Below the pieces are notes generated by a model. It ran no database searches. It saw nothing but the letters and a program-made list of their open reading frames with translations, and was not told where the DNA came from. From an uncultured Bacilli bacterium (GTDB taxonomy: Bacteria > Bacillota_I > Bacilli_A > RF39 > UBA660), in the NCBI GenBank assembly GCA_944363675.1, contig CALVUT010000040.1, positions 1 through 38,626 of the forward strand: a stretch of 38,626 nucleotides of DNA, written 5' to 3'. This document shows, in pieces, positions 7,178 through 15,717 of the stretch; the first letter of the stretch is position 1; each line of letters starts with the position of its first letter. Both the position numbers and the translations under genes were made by a program.

Positions 7178-9617
7178 AAAGGAAAAAAAACTGCTTATAA
7201 AAGTAAAAAGTAAAATAAATAATAATAAAAAAAAGTACTTAACAAAAAGTCAGATGAATAAAAAAATAAAGAATTCTCAATCGTTTATCAATGTCGATTG
7301 TGTATCTGAAAAAGGTATTATTAAATTAAAATCTGGAGAGGTTGCTCAATTACTCTCAGTCCAAGCAATAGATTTATCATTATCCAGTCAAGAACAAAAA
7401 AATTATTTTTATTCTCAATTAAAGTACTTATATCAGATTAAGGATTTAGATTTAAGAATTTATAAATTAAATGAACAATTAAATCTTAATTCTAACAAAG
7501 ATTATATTTTGAAATTAATGGATGAATGTAAAGATAATGAACAACGTTTATTATTTTTGCAAGAAAGGTATGGACTTTTAGAACAATTGGAAAATAATGA
7601 GTTTACTGTTTTTAATTGTTATTTTTTAGTTGTTATAGCAAAAAATGAAAATGCTCTAAAAAAGCAAGTTGAGGAAATAATTCGTATTTGTTATAGTCTT
7701 GTGCCAAGGTTACAACTAGAGGAATTAACTAATAAATATGAAATTTATAAGTTTTTGATTAATTTATATTTTAGTTCTGCTAATCTGGAACAATTATTAT
7801 GGTGTGAATTAACTGAACTGATAACTCCACTTAATATATCTGAGAAAGCTAATTTGTTAAAACTAGAAAATGATGAAGTACAGCTTTTGTCTATTAAAAG
7901 TATTCCGCCTTTTTTAGATGAAGGTTTTGTTGAACAAATATTTAATATGCCAGGTGTCCGTTGTTGTATTCATGTTAAAGATACTGTAGATCCAGATAGT
8001 TTAATAAAAAATTTAGATAGTTCATATCAATTTTTATTGTCTGATAGAATTACTACAAAAAAGCTTTCAGATGCAACAGAACTAGATACTCAAAAAGAAA
8101 ATTTTCAAATTTTAATGGATCAGTTGAAAAATGGAGCAGAAAAAATTAAAGAAGTAAATTTTATTGTTGCAGTCAACGGTGCAAAAAAGAAAAGAGAGGA
8201 TATAATAAAAGAATTAAAGAGATTAGCAGAGTACTATAAAATTCGCTTAGATGTTCCAAGACTTAGACAATATGAAACGTGGCAAAGTTTTGATATTTCT
8301 TCGAGTAGTATTAGTGATTATTCCGTTTATCTTCCTACTTTAACATTAGCTGCTAGTTTTCCTCTTACATCCACTAGTTTTAATGATGAGCAGGGTATTA
8401 TGATGGGATTAGATATTCATACAGCTTTGCCTGTATATTTTGATATGTTTAAACTTACTTCAGATAGAACAAGTCATAATATTTCACTTGTTGCATCTAC
8501 TGGTGGTGGTAAAAGTTTTACTTTAAAAAAATTAATTATAAACGCTATCAATCAAATAGGAGCTAAAGTATTCATTTTTGATTGTGAGAATGAATATAAA
8601 AAGCTGGTTGAACGAAATCACGGTGAATATATTGATTTGTATTCTAAGTCTGGTGGAATTATCAATCCACTACAAATACGTTTTTTACCGGTTGATAATG
8701 GCGAGAATGAAGATGACGTAGCAAATTGTCCTCTTGCTAAACATCTAGGATTCCTAGAAGCTTTTTATAAATGTGCTTTTGAAGAAATTAGTGAAAAGGA
8801 ATTAGTAATTCTGTTAGAAGAAACAGAGAAATTGTATTCTCAATTTGGAATTACTAAAAATTCTACCATATCTATGATAGAAAATATGAAACCAAACGAA
8901 TTTCCACTTTTTTCAGATTTAAAACAATTGATTGTTGAAGAAAAGGAAGTTATCAAAAATAGCGAAAAATTGAAGATTATCGAACAATTAGATATTTTAT
9001 TGGAACGTTTCTTGGTAGGTACAGATGCATTTTTATTTGATGACTATACAAATTTAAATTTAGAAAAAAGTGATTTAATTTGCTTTAATTTGCAAGAATT
9101 ACTTTTTAGTGAAAATAAAAGATTGATTAATACGCAAGTATTAAATGTATTAACTTTTTTAAATAATGCGATAGTAAAGAATAAAATTCTTAATGAAAGT
9201 GTAAAAGACAAAAAACACATTATTGTTGTAGTAGATGAATTTCATCTTTTTATAGATGAAGAAAATCCTGAGCTTCTCAAGAATTTTGGACAAATGGCAA
9301 GAAGACTTAGAAAATATTCTTCTTCATTTGTATGTGCAACACAATCTATTAGAGATTTTATTGGCTCGGCAAATATTTTAAGACATGCAACTGCCATATT
9401 CAACAATTGCCAGTATCAACTGATAGGAATGCTAAAAGAAGATGATCTCTCAGCTTATATAGAACTATTTAAGCAAAATGCTTTAACTGATACCCAAAAA
9501 GAATTTTTGCTACGAGCTAAACAAGGTGAATTTTTATTAAATATTACAAATAAAAAAAGAGTTCGACTATGGGTGCGTGCCACTCAATTAGAACAACAAC
9601 TGATGGGGGAAGATTAA
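7158..9617 (+). CDS. virB4: VirB4-family conjugation ATPase
   Basis: This 819-residue ATPase powers the T4SS. Walker A is ASTGGGKS at residues 446-453. A Walker B-like strand with an acidic pair is IIVVVDEFH near residue 690, followed by MARRLRKYSS and CATQSIRDF, as in VirB4/TraC ATPases. The N-terminal 40 residues are very Lys/Asn-rich. The start is TTG 7158, with AAGGAAG nine bases upstream, and it overlaps the PrgI gene. The first in-frame ATG is at codon 33, so the non-ATG start is likely but not certain. It should associate with the cytoplasmic face of the channel formed by the VirB6-like protein. Confidence 0.9.
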   Translation: MKKTKGEKEKKLLIKVKSKINNNKKKYLTKSQMNKKIKNSQSFINVDCVSEKGIIKLKSGEVAQLLSVQAIDLSLSSQEQKNYFYSQLKYLYQIKDLDLRIYKLNEQLNLNSNKDYILKLMDECKDNEQRLLFLQERYGLLEQLENNEFTVFNCYFLVVIAKNENALKKQVEEIIRICYSLVPRLQLEELTNKYEIYKFLINLYFSSANLEQLLWCELTELITPLNISEKANLLKLENDEVQLLSIKSIPPFLDEGFVEQIFNMPGVRCCIHVKDTVDPDSLIKNLDSSYQFLLSDRITTKKLSDATELDTQKENFQILMDQLKNGAEKIKEVNFIVAVNGAKKKREDIIKELKRLAEYYKIRLDVPRLRQYETWQSFDISSSSISDYSVYLPTLTLAASFPLTSTSFNDEQGIMMGLDIHTALPVYFDMFKLTSDRTSHNISLVASTGGGKSFTLKKLIINAINQIGAKVFIFDCENEYKKLVERNHGEYIDLYSKSGGIINPLQIRFLPVDNGENEDDVANCPLAKHLGFLEAFYKCAFEEISEKELVILLEETEKLYSQFGITKNSTISMIENMKPNEFPLFSDLKQLIVEEKEVIKNSEKLKIIEQLDILLERFLVGTDAFLFDDYTNLNLEKSDLICFNLQELLFSENKRLINTQVLNVLTFLNNAIVKNKILNESVKDKKHIIVVVDEFHLFIDEENPELLKNFGQMARRLRKYSSSFVCATQSIRDFIGSANILRHATAIFNNCQYQLIGMLKEDDLSAYIELFKQNALTDTQKEFLLRAKQGEFLLNITNKKRVRLWVRATQLEQQLMGED

Positions 9618-9845
9618 ATGAGAAAAGATACGAATTATAATGAAATAACACCAGAAAAAGGAAAAATTAAAAAGATTTTTAAAGAAATATATTTTGATGA
9701 TTTCGAAGATCCATGTGAAGAATTTACAGAAGTACTATATGATTTTATTCCAGAAAATCTAGTTGAAAATGAATTAAAGAAACTAAAAGGAATAAAAAGT
9801 AAACATGGAAAATTTTATAGTGTAGAGAAGATTAAGAAAAAGTGA
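9618..9845 (+). CDS. Small hypothetical protein between VirB4 and peptidase
   Basis: A 75-residue charged, soluble protein that I do not recognise. The middle is acidic (FDDFEDPCEEF) and the two ends are Lys-rich. The ATG directly follows the VirB4 TAA, and the stop is one base before the peptidase ATG, so it is part of the transfer operon and translationally coupled. No membrane segment or signal peptide is visible. Confidence 0.6.
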   Translation: MRKDTNYNEITPEKGKIKKIFKEIYFDDFEDPCEEFTEVLYDFIPENLVENELKKLKGIKSKHGKFYSVEKIKKK

Positions 9846-9846
9846 A

Positions 9847-10746
9847 ATGAAAAAGATTTTAATTTTAGTTATTTCTACAATTTTGCCAATATTTGCATTT
9901 TTAATTGCTATCCTAGTTGCCGTGATGCTGGTTTTAGATTTTTTTGGAAGTAGCACGACGGATTGGTATGTAAAAGATAACATAGCTTATGCTTCAGATT
10001 ATAAAAATGCTTTAAATGAAAATATTCAAAATGGTTATGTACCATTAGAGAGAATATTATATTTTTATTTATCCAGAGATGATTTGAATTTTAGTAAAAT
10101 ATATAGTGATAATTTAGATACGAGTCTTAAAAGAATGAAGCCGATTTCTCTTGTTTGCTCACAGGGAGAATATAAAAATTTTGCAATATGTAATGAATTA
10201 GAATTAAAGCATAGTAATCAAATTGATGAATATCAACAAAAAATTTTTAATAAACCAATAGATTTTTCAAAAATTGCTGTTACCTCATTTTTTATGGAGC
10301 AACGATATGTTTTTGGAGAATTTGATGTTCATCAAGCTTGGGATTTTGCTGCAGAGGCACAAACTGAAGTAATGTCCGTTTGTGATGGGGTCGTTGAAAA
10401 AGTTTCTTTTACATATCAAGAAAATGTTCCTGATACTGCAGGGGGTCTTGGAAATTATATTGTAATAAAATGTAATATGAACGAAGAGATATATAAGATT
10501 ACTTATGGCCATTTATATCCTAATAGTAAGAAAGTAAACGTTGGTGATATTGTTTCAGGAGGTCAAGTTATCGGAAGTGTCGGAACAACAGGCTACAGCA
10601 CAGGTAATCATCTTCATTATCAAGTCCAATTAGAAGACAACAGTTATGTTGATGGAATGAGTTTGATAGATTTTTCAGATGGAGCAGAATTGCCACCATA
10701 TCATGAAGATTATTTGCCTGGAACTGGACTAGATCCACTTTTTTAA
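9847..10746 (+). CDS. Membrane-anchored M23 (LytM-type) peptidoglycan endopeptidase of the T4SS
   Basis: A 299-residue protein. It has one N-terminal transmembrane helix (about 4-34), a linker domain, and an M23 metallopeptidase domain (about 150-275). The zinc and catalytic motifs are complete: H162xxxD166 in HQAWD, H222 in YGHLY, and H255-L-H257 in NHLHY. It would cut peptide bridges in the cell wall to let the conjugation channel through, in the position where other ICEs encode a CHAP/NlpC or lysozyme protein. It starts one base after the preceding stop. It is the last gene before the palindromic oriT-like gap. Confidence 0.88.
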   Translation: MKKILILVISTILPIFAFLIAILVAVMLVLDFFGSSTTDWYVKDNIAYASDYKNALNENIQNGYVPLERILYFYLSRDDLNFSKIYSDNLDTSLKRMKPISLVCSQGEYKNFAICNELELKHSNQIDEYQQKIFNKPIDFSKIAVTSFFMEQRYVFGEFDVHQAWDFAAEAQTEVMSVCDGVVEKVSFTYQENVPDTAGGLGNYIVIKCNMNEEIYKITYGHLYPNSKKVNVGDIVSGGQVIGSVGTTGYSTGNHLHYQVQLEDNSYVDGMSLIDFSDGAELPPYHEDYLPGTGLDPLF

Positions 10747-10884
10747 AACATAAGAAATGCTCGTCGTCATTTTTCACATATTCTTTTTCCTCATGTGTCA
10801 TGTTCAATCGTCATGTTAATATGAAACATGTAGATTTTACAAGAGTTTATGAAAGTATGTCGCCAAATTAAATCATAAAATCGT

Positions 10885-10906
10885 CATTTTTGCAAGTGCA
10901 AAAATG
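10885..10906. repeat. Perfect 10-bp hairpin in oriT region
   Basis: CATTTTTGCA, loop AG, TGCAAAAATG. A copy of the TCGTCAT repeat overlaps its left arm. There is no T-run after it, so a terminator is less likely than a relaxase recognition hairpin. Confidence 0.7.
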
Positions 10907-10911
10907 GACAA

Positions 10912-10963
10912 GACACCATGGAAAGCATAGATTTTTCTTGTGAAAAATCGCATTCATGGTGTC
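10912..10963. repeat. Nested inverted repeat in oriT region
   Basis: Outer 9-bp arms GACACCATG/CATGGTGTC enclose an 8-bp hairpin GATTTTTC/GAAAAATC with a four-base loop. It lies five bases after the preceding perfect hairpin. Confidence 0.7.
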
Positions 10964-11060
10964 CAACATCTTATGCTCATTTAAATAAAAGATAGTTTGG
11001 CATATAGTTTTTAAAAAAAATGACGACAAAAAAATCAAAAAATTGATTGGGGGGATATGT

Positions 11061-11249
11061 ATGTATATAAAACGTATTACTTTTAGAATACCAATAGATT
11101 TGTATACAAAAGTAAAGATATTAGCAAATCAAAATTGTATTAGTTTTAACAAACAGCTCATAGAGTTAGTTGCTTTTGGAATACGTGCATTTTTAGAAAA
11201 AGCCCAAGAAACAACTGTATTGAAAGATGAGGGTTTACAAAATGAATGA
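11061..11249 (+). CDS. Ribbon-helix-helix relaxosome accessory protein
   Basis: A 62-residue protein that starts at ATG 11061 after a G6 ribosome binding site (11049-11054). The pattern is a short beta strand (RITFRIP) followed by two helices (DLYTKVKILANQ, FNKQLIELVAFGIRAFL), as in ribbon-helix-helix DNA-binding proteins. It is the first gene after the palindromic region and overlaps the next RHH-like gene by eight bases. Such proteins bind oriT repeats and repress their own promoter. Binding here to the TCGTCAT repeats is inference. Confidence 0.7.
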   Translation: MYIKRITFRIPIDLYTKVKILANQNCISFNKQLIELVAFGIRAFLEKAQETTVLKDEGLQNE

Positions 11250-11613
11250 AGAAAAAATTAGGCGTAGAACGATTCGACTGTCGCCGTTTGTTGATGAAGA
11301 ACTTAATGAAATTGCTAAAAAAAATAAAATGAGTGTAAATAAATTAATTGGGGAATTAATTGTATATCACATAAATGAATTAGATAAAATTAATAATGTG
11401 AGCAATGTAGCAGTTATTTTAAATAATTTAGACAATCTTCAAAAAGAAGTAGTAGATTTACAAAAAAAATGTAATTGGCTAAATATATTAGTAAGACAGA
11501 TATTTGTGAATAGTGGTTTTGCCAGAAATCAAAATTTTAAAGAAGATGAGGTTTATCAAAATTTTGTAAGGAATTATTATAATGAGCGATACGAAAAGAA
11601 ATTCGACTCCTAA
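11242..11613 (+). CDS. MobC-like ribbon-helix-helix mobilization protein
   Basis: A 123-residue protein starting at ATG 11242, with GATGAGGG eight bases upstream. An RHH domain at the N-terminus (RRRTIRLSPFVDEELNEIAK, then MSVNKLIGELI) is followed by a coiled-coil-like helix (NLDNLQKEVVDLQKK). This layout fits MobC-type relaxosome proteins that melt or bend oriT and help the relaxase. It overlaps the preceding RHH gene and the following relaxase gene (32 bases), so all three are probably translated together. Confidence 0.72.
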   Translation: MNEEKIRRRTIRLSPFVDEELNEIAKKNKMSVNKLIGELIVYHINELDKINNVSNVAVILNNLDNLQKEVVDLQKKCNWLNILVRQIFVNSGFARNQNFKEDEVYQNFVRNYYNERYEKKFDS

Positions 11614-12943
11614 AATTATTTTTACTTGTAGATATAGATTGGCTTTAACTAATCCTGATAATAAGGTTAGTAGTTCATTCCATGAAAAAAATATGATAAA
11701 AGACATTAAAAGAATGACTAATTATTATAGAGATCCAAAAAAAGAAATTGTAAGTATGATAGATTATTATAGGGGGAGTAAGCAGGATAAAATAGTGAAT
11801 CTTGTTTTAGAAGACGGACATTATGCTACTGAAAATGAATTACAAAAATTTCAAATTCAAATGTCAAATGCAATTAAGAATTCTAACCTGTATAAGGGAG
11901 TGGTAAGTTTTGATTCAGATTGGCTTATAAAGGCCATTAATATTCGTGAGTTAGAAAAAATAATTGCTAAAGAAGTTATGCCGAAATTTTTGCGAAAATG
12001 TGGTTTTGTAGATATGAAAAAAATGCGTTATTGTTTTTCTTTTCATGGTAATACAAATCACATACATTTACACATGGCTTTTGTAGAAACTGCACCTAAT
12101 CATATCAATAGAGATGGTAAGATATTATATCGTAGAAAAGGAAAAATAACTTCTGATGAAAAGAACTTTTTTAAGAATGAATTGTTAATATCAATAGAAC
12201 GACATAAAGTTATGAGACCATTATTAATGGAAGTAAATCAAGAAATTGATGAGTTCAAAAAATATTTTGACGTTCAGGATAAAAATTTTATTCTTAAAAA
12301 TATTTCTGATATTAAATTAGAAGAGAAAATTGTGAAATTAGGTTTCTTAGTTTCTGAATATCGTAAAGATAATAAATTTAAAAAAGTAAAATATGGTTCT
12401 ATAAAAAACAACGCGATAGGTAAGGAAATAAAAAAAATAACGAAAGAAATCAAAGAAGAGTTATTTAGAAATAAGGATTCAGAATTGTATAAACAGCAAT
12501 TAAATGTGCAAAATTCTTTAAATAAACTTACAGATTACTACAAAATTTTAAATAAGGAAAATCATATTGAAGAGAAAGTGAAAAATAATAAATTAGTGTT
12601 AGATAAACAAAAGTATATAGAAAGTTATGTGCTAAATGCAATTGTTAATCATGCGCTTTTCAGATGTAATCGTCTACAAAATATTGTAAAGACTAAAAAT
12701 ACAAAAGATTGCATTACTTTGGATGATTTGTTGCAAGAGCTTGCTTATGAAAAATCGAGAATATATAAAAACAAAAATTTAAAATTACTAATTTTACAAA
12801 ATTATTTCAATACTTCTGTGAATACAAAAAAAGTATTTTTGAAACAGGAAGTTATTAATGCTGTAAAAAATTTGAACCGAGAAATTGATGAAAGTGCAAA
12901 AGAGTTTCATCAATTATTTGTTAATGATGATTATAAAAGATAA
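11582..12943 (+). CDS. mobL: MobL-type relaxase (HUH endonuclease)
   Basis: A 453-residue relaxase. The three-His metal site is H160-I-H162-L-H164 (NHIHLHMAF), and the N-terminal region MSDTKRNSTPKIIFTCRYR and LVLEDGHYA match the MobL relaxase family as I recall it. Tyr residues that could serve as the nicking residue are in the N-terminal part (for example YY at 48-49 and 62-63), but which one acts is not certain. The C-terminal half is Lys-rich and helical. It would nick oriT, stay attached to the 5' end and be carried by the VirD4 protein into the recipient. Start: ATG 11582, inside the MobC-like gene. Confidence 0.85.
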   Translation: MSDTKRNSTPKIIFTCRYRLALTNPDNKVSSSFHEKNMIKDIKRMTNYYRDPKKEIVSMIDYYRGSKQDKIVNLVLEDGHYATENELQKFQIQMSNAIKNSNLYKGVVSFDSDWLIKAINIRELEKIIAKEVMPKFLRKCGFVDMKKMRYCFSFHGNTNHIHLHMAFVETAPNHINRDGKILYRRKGKITSDEKNFFKNELLISIERHKVMRPLLMEVNQEIDEFKKYFDVQDKNFILKNISDIKLEEKIVKLGFLVSEYRKDNKFKKVKYGSIKNNAIGKEIKKITKEIKEELFRNKDSELYKQQLNVQNSLNKLTDYYKILNKENHIEEKVKNNKLVLDKQKYIESYVLNAIVNHALFRCNRLQNIVKTKNTKDCITLDDLLQELAYEKSRIYKNKNLKLLILQNYFNTSVNTKKVFLKQEVINAVKNLNREIDESAKEFHQLFVNDDYKR

Positions 12944-12964
12944 TAAACGTAAAGGGGGAATATC

Positions 12965-14164
12965 ATGGAAAAAGAAGATTTAATAAGATTTAAAGAGTTA
13001 TCGGATAAGGCAAAAAGTTCATTATTGTATTATCTTGCTTTTAGAACATGTTATGATGTAGATCCAAATATGAGTGATGAATTTGTGTTACATATAAGTA
13101 AGCTAGCATATCAATGCTGGCTTGAAGATGAATATACAAAAAGTGGAATAGATGACTATGCCTCGCTTATTTCTGAGTTTGTATGTTCTAATCAATTAAG
13201 CCTTTCAGATTTAGAAAATATATCTATTTATGATATTGTTGATTGTGTAGTAAATGAAAAGGATTTTGATGAATTACTGCATTTTGATGTTAGTGAAATG
13301 AAATATTGTTTTACAACAAAGAATGATAATAAGGTGTTTCTTGACGAAGCAAAGCAATGTTGCTGTGAAATTGCTCCAAATGGAAAGTTAGTTTTTCGGA
13401 GTGCACCCATGATAAATTTTAGCTCTGATGTTTTTCAGTATTACTTAGCAGAAAATAATTTTAAAATGATTTCTATGTATATGCACTTATACATTAGAAA
13501 AAGGTTAAAAGAAAAAAACTTAAAAGAGTATTATAAGTCTGGAGTAAAGAACTATGAGAAGTATTGCAAGACTCACAATATTCTAAGTAGAGATATCACA
13601 GAAGCAACAGGTACAAACGAAGATATAGATTTGATGAGTGAAGATAAAATATATACTGATGAAAATAAGTTAAAAAAATTACAAAAAGAATTAAAAACAA
13701 CTGATGATATACATGAACACTATTCATACGTAGCCTCATTAAATAATGGAACGGATTATTATTATGATTACGCAAATGAAGAATATGTGGGAATAGATAA
13801 AAATAATGTAACAAAAACTTTTGAAGACGAGCCTCTTTTTTTCTTAGGAGAATTATTGCCAAATAATAAATTTGTTTATGTTAAAAAAGAAGAGCTAGAC
13901 AAATTATGGAATGCTCTAGATGAGGAATACGAAAAGTCCGTTAAGACATTGGATATATCTGATCGATTAGCCAAAGATAATGTGAACAAAATTTTAAGTA
14001 AAGTATTAAATTACATGGATATGAAAGAAATTAAAGAGCCTTTAAATTCGTCTATGGCATTGCATGTAAGAATAATAGATTGTTTAAATACAGAGCACAA
14101 AAAATATTTAATTTCCCAATCAGAACAATACCAAAAGTTAAAAAATATGGAGTTAGAAAAATGA
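12965..14164 (+). CDS. Unrecognised ICE protein, first copy of a tandem paralogue pair
   Basis: A 399-residue soluble protein that I cannot assign. It shares a colinear set of motifs with the protein at 14300: FTTKNDNKVFLD, a YYLAEN..K.ISMYMH segment, SGVKNYEKYCK.HNILSRDI, EDKIY, and YVASLNNGTDYYYDY followed by EYVGIDKN. The fold looks mostly helical in the first two thirds, with a beta-rich part near residues 255-300. An N-terminal acidic region and CCCE (residues about 127-130) are peculiar to this copy. G5 ribosome binding site at 12954-12958. It lies between the relaxase and coupling-protein genes, which suggests a role in DNA processing or transfer, but nothing in the sequence proves that. 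Confidence 0.7.
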   Translation: MEKEDLIRFKELSDKAKSSLLYYLAFRTCYDVDPNMSDEFVLHISKLAYQCWLEDEYTKSGIDDYASLISEFVCSNQLSLSDLENISIYDIVDCVVNEKDFDELLHFDVSEMKYCFTTKNDNKVFLDEAKQCCCEIAPNGKLVFRSAPMINFSSDVFQYYLAENNFKMISMYMHLYIRKRLKEKNLKEYYKSGVKNYEKYCKTHNILSRDITEATGTNEDIDLMSEDKIYTDENKLKKLQKELKTTDDIHEHYSYVASLNNGTDYYYDYANEEYVGIDKNNVTKTFEDEPLFFLGELLPNNKFVYVKKEELDKLWNALDEEYEKSVKTLDISDRLAKDNVNKILSKVLNYMDMKEIKEPLNSSMALHVRIIDCLNTEHKKYLISQSEQYQKLKNMELEK

Positions 14165-14310
14165 TAGAAATTATTTTATCTATTGTGATAATGGTTTTAA
14201 TTTTGTTTCTTTTTTCAGCATTAAAAATATCTTCTATGTGTTCGCATGATGAAGAATTGGACAATATGCAAAAAATACTATTTGAATGGAGTGATAGAAA
14301 TGAGCAATGA
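14161..14310 (+). CDS. 49-residue single-pass membrane protein
   Basis: The ATG overlaps the stop of the preceding gene (ATGA), and the 3' end overlaps the start of the next gene by 11 bases. Residues about 3-22 are a hydrophobic helix (IILSIVIMVLILFLFSAL), followed by a short acidic tail with one Cys. It sits exactly between the two paralogues, so all three are probably translated as one unit. It may anchor a complex at the membrane; this is inference. Confidence 0.6.
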   Translation: MIEIILSIVIMVLILFLFSALKISSMCSHDEELDNMQKILFEWSDRNEQ

Positions 14311-15442
14311 AGATACGAAAGAACAATTATATGATAGTATACGACCTAGAGAACGTTGGATTTTAGATTGCTGTTATTTTTATGATTACTCTATGGATCC
14401 AAAATTAATTCGAGCGATTTTTCTTCAATCTCAAGCTTGTTTTAATATTTCTGGATTATCACATAGCAAACAATTTTATGTGGACTTTATTGCTAGAAAT
14501 GTAGTAAAATATAAAATACCTTTTTTAGAGCTTATGGAAATGGATTCTGAACAAATAGTAGATTGCGCTGTTAAAGGATACAGCTTTGAAGACATACTTG
14601 ATTATGATTCAAATTTAGAATATGCTTTTACTACAAAAGATGATAAACGTGTTTATTTAAATGATGATGGCTTTTTTGTTAAAGATAATAACGGTGAAAT
14701 TATTGAGAAACCAAATGGTATGGTGGATCCTGTTTATGATTTGTTTACATATTATCTAGGGGAAGACATGATAAAATCAATGTCCATGAGAACACATGCT
14801 AATATACGTTCTGTTTTAAAAGAAGAAATTTTTGGGGACGACTTTTTAGAAAAAGAATATGAAAATGGCATAAAAAATTATAGAAAATTTTGCAAAGAAA
14901 GAAATATTCTTAGTTATGATATAAATAAAGCTTTGTTTACGAAAAATGATATGGATATTTTTGAGGAAGATAAAATATACAGTCCTCAAAAGAAAGAGAA
15001 TTTTTTAAAGGGCTTGCTACATGAATTAGGTGAAAATAAAGTAAATAAATATAAATACATAGCTTCGTTTACTAATAATGTAGATTACTATCGTGATTTA
15101 AGCAATGGGAAATATTTAGCTATAGATGCAAATAAAATTATGAAAGAATTTGATAATAATTCACTTTTTTTACTTAAGAATATTGGAAAGAATGAAGATT
15201 TTATTTTTTTAGAAAAAAGTGAAGCTGAAAAAATAGCAGAGGAATTAAGTTTGGAAGTTTTTAAGGAAACTTCTTTTTGTGATACTCATTTAAGTGCCGT
15301 AAAAAGTTTTTTAAAAGCGGTTGATTATAAGGAATTAAAGGTTTTTGACAACATGGCTTATACATTATTAAAAAAAATGTGTTTACTGGAAGAAAATAAA
15401 ATAAAAAAAGATAAAAAATCAACTAAAGAAAAAGAGCTATAA
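14300..15442 (+). CDS. Unrecognised ICE protein, second copy of the tandem paralogue pair
   Basis: A 380-residue protein with start ATG 14300, chosen because GGAGTG lies six bases upstream and it gives the compact overlap with the small membrane protein. The shared motifs with the protein at 12965 are in the same order: FTTKDDKRVYLN, FTYYLGED..K.MSMRTHANIR, NGIKNYRKFCKERNILSYDI, EDKIY, YIASFTNNVDYYRDL and KYLAIDANK. Identity is clearly partial, so the duplication is old. No transmembrane segment or known catalytic motif is visible. The C-terminus is very Lys-rich. Confidence 0.7.
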   Translation: MSNEDTKEQLYDSIRPRERWILDCCYFYDYSMDPKLIRAIFLQSQACFNISGLSHSKQFYVDFIARNVVKYKIPFLELMEMDSEQIVDCAVKGYSFEDILDYDSNLEYAFTTKDDKRVYLNDDGFFVKDNNGEIIEKPNGMVDPVYDLFTYYLGEDMIKSMSMRTHANIRSVLKEEIFGDDFLEKEYENGIKNYRKFCKERNILSYDINKALFTKNDMDIFEEDKIYSPQKKENFLKGLLHELGENKVNKYKYIASFTNNVDYYRDLSNGKYLAIDANKIMKEFDNNSLFLLKNIGKNEDFIFLEKSEAEKIAEELSLEVFKETSFCDTHLSAVKSFLKAVDYKELKVFDNMAYTLLKKMCLLEENKIKKDKKSTKEKEL

Positions 15443-15466
15443 AAAGATCTAGAGGGGGGAAATATA

Positions 15467-15712
15467 ATGGATTTTACTAGACTAAATAATGAATTTTTGA
15501 ATATGCAAAAAAAATTAGAAGATAATGAAATATGTATAAAAAAATTAAAACTTTTTATAAAAAGTATAGATAAAGAAATCATAAAATTGGAAGCTAAAAG
15601 AAAAAATGAAAAAGATGTAGTACAAAATGCGATTTATTGTAGCATTATAGAAATCAAAAAAAATTATAGAAAGGAACTTGAGAAAATTTTGAGTATAGAG
15701 GTTAAAGAATAG
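15467..15712 (+). CDS. Small coiled-coil protein upstream of the coupling protein
   Basis: An 81-residue protein rich in Lys, Glu, Ile and Leu with heptad-like spacing across almost its whole length, so it is probably one long coiled coil. G6 ribosome binding site at 15454-15459. It ends five bases before the VirD4-like gene. It is not recognised; it may be a partner of the coupling protein by position only. Confidence 0.6.
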   Translation: MDFTRLNNEFLNMQKKLEDNEICIKKLKLFIKSIDKEIIKLEAKRKNEKDVVQNAIYCSIIEIKKNYRKELEKILSIEVKE

Positions 15713-15717
15713 AAGGT

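Larger units (their letters stand above)
10747..11042. other. Probable oriT / relaxosome binding region
   Basis: No gene of credible length fills this 296-base gap just upstream of the mobilization genes, and it is packed with symmetry. CATGTT (10812-10817) faces AACATG (10825-10830). CATTTTTGCA and TGCAAAAATG form a perfect 10-bp hairpin with a two-base loop (10885-10906). GACACCATG (10912-10920) faces CATGGTGTC (10955-10963), with an inner GATTTTTC/GAAAAATC hairpin (10930-10949). GTCGTCATTTTT (10763-10774) recurs as an inverted copy at 11016-11027, and TCGTCAT recurs at 10808 and 10881. Hairpins and iterated sites next to RHH and relaxase genes are the signature of an oriT. The nick site cannot be read from sequence alone. 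A weak promoter (TTTAAA 10980, TATAGT 11003, 17 apart) may drive the mob genes. Confidence 0.7.

Noticed and set aside
7194-7235. A8 and Lys-codon runs at the start of VirB4 as a slippage site
   Set aside because: Such A-runs are common in this genome, and the frame continues normally; no alternative product is indicated.
10568-10807. Reverse-strand open frame across the peptidase end and oriT edge
   Set aside because: It lies mostly inside the peptidase gene on the other strand and has no family features or good start signal.
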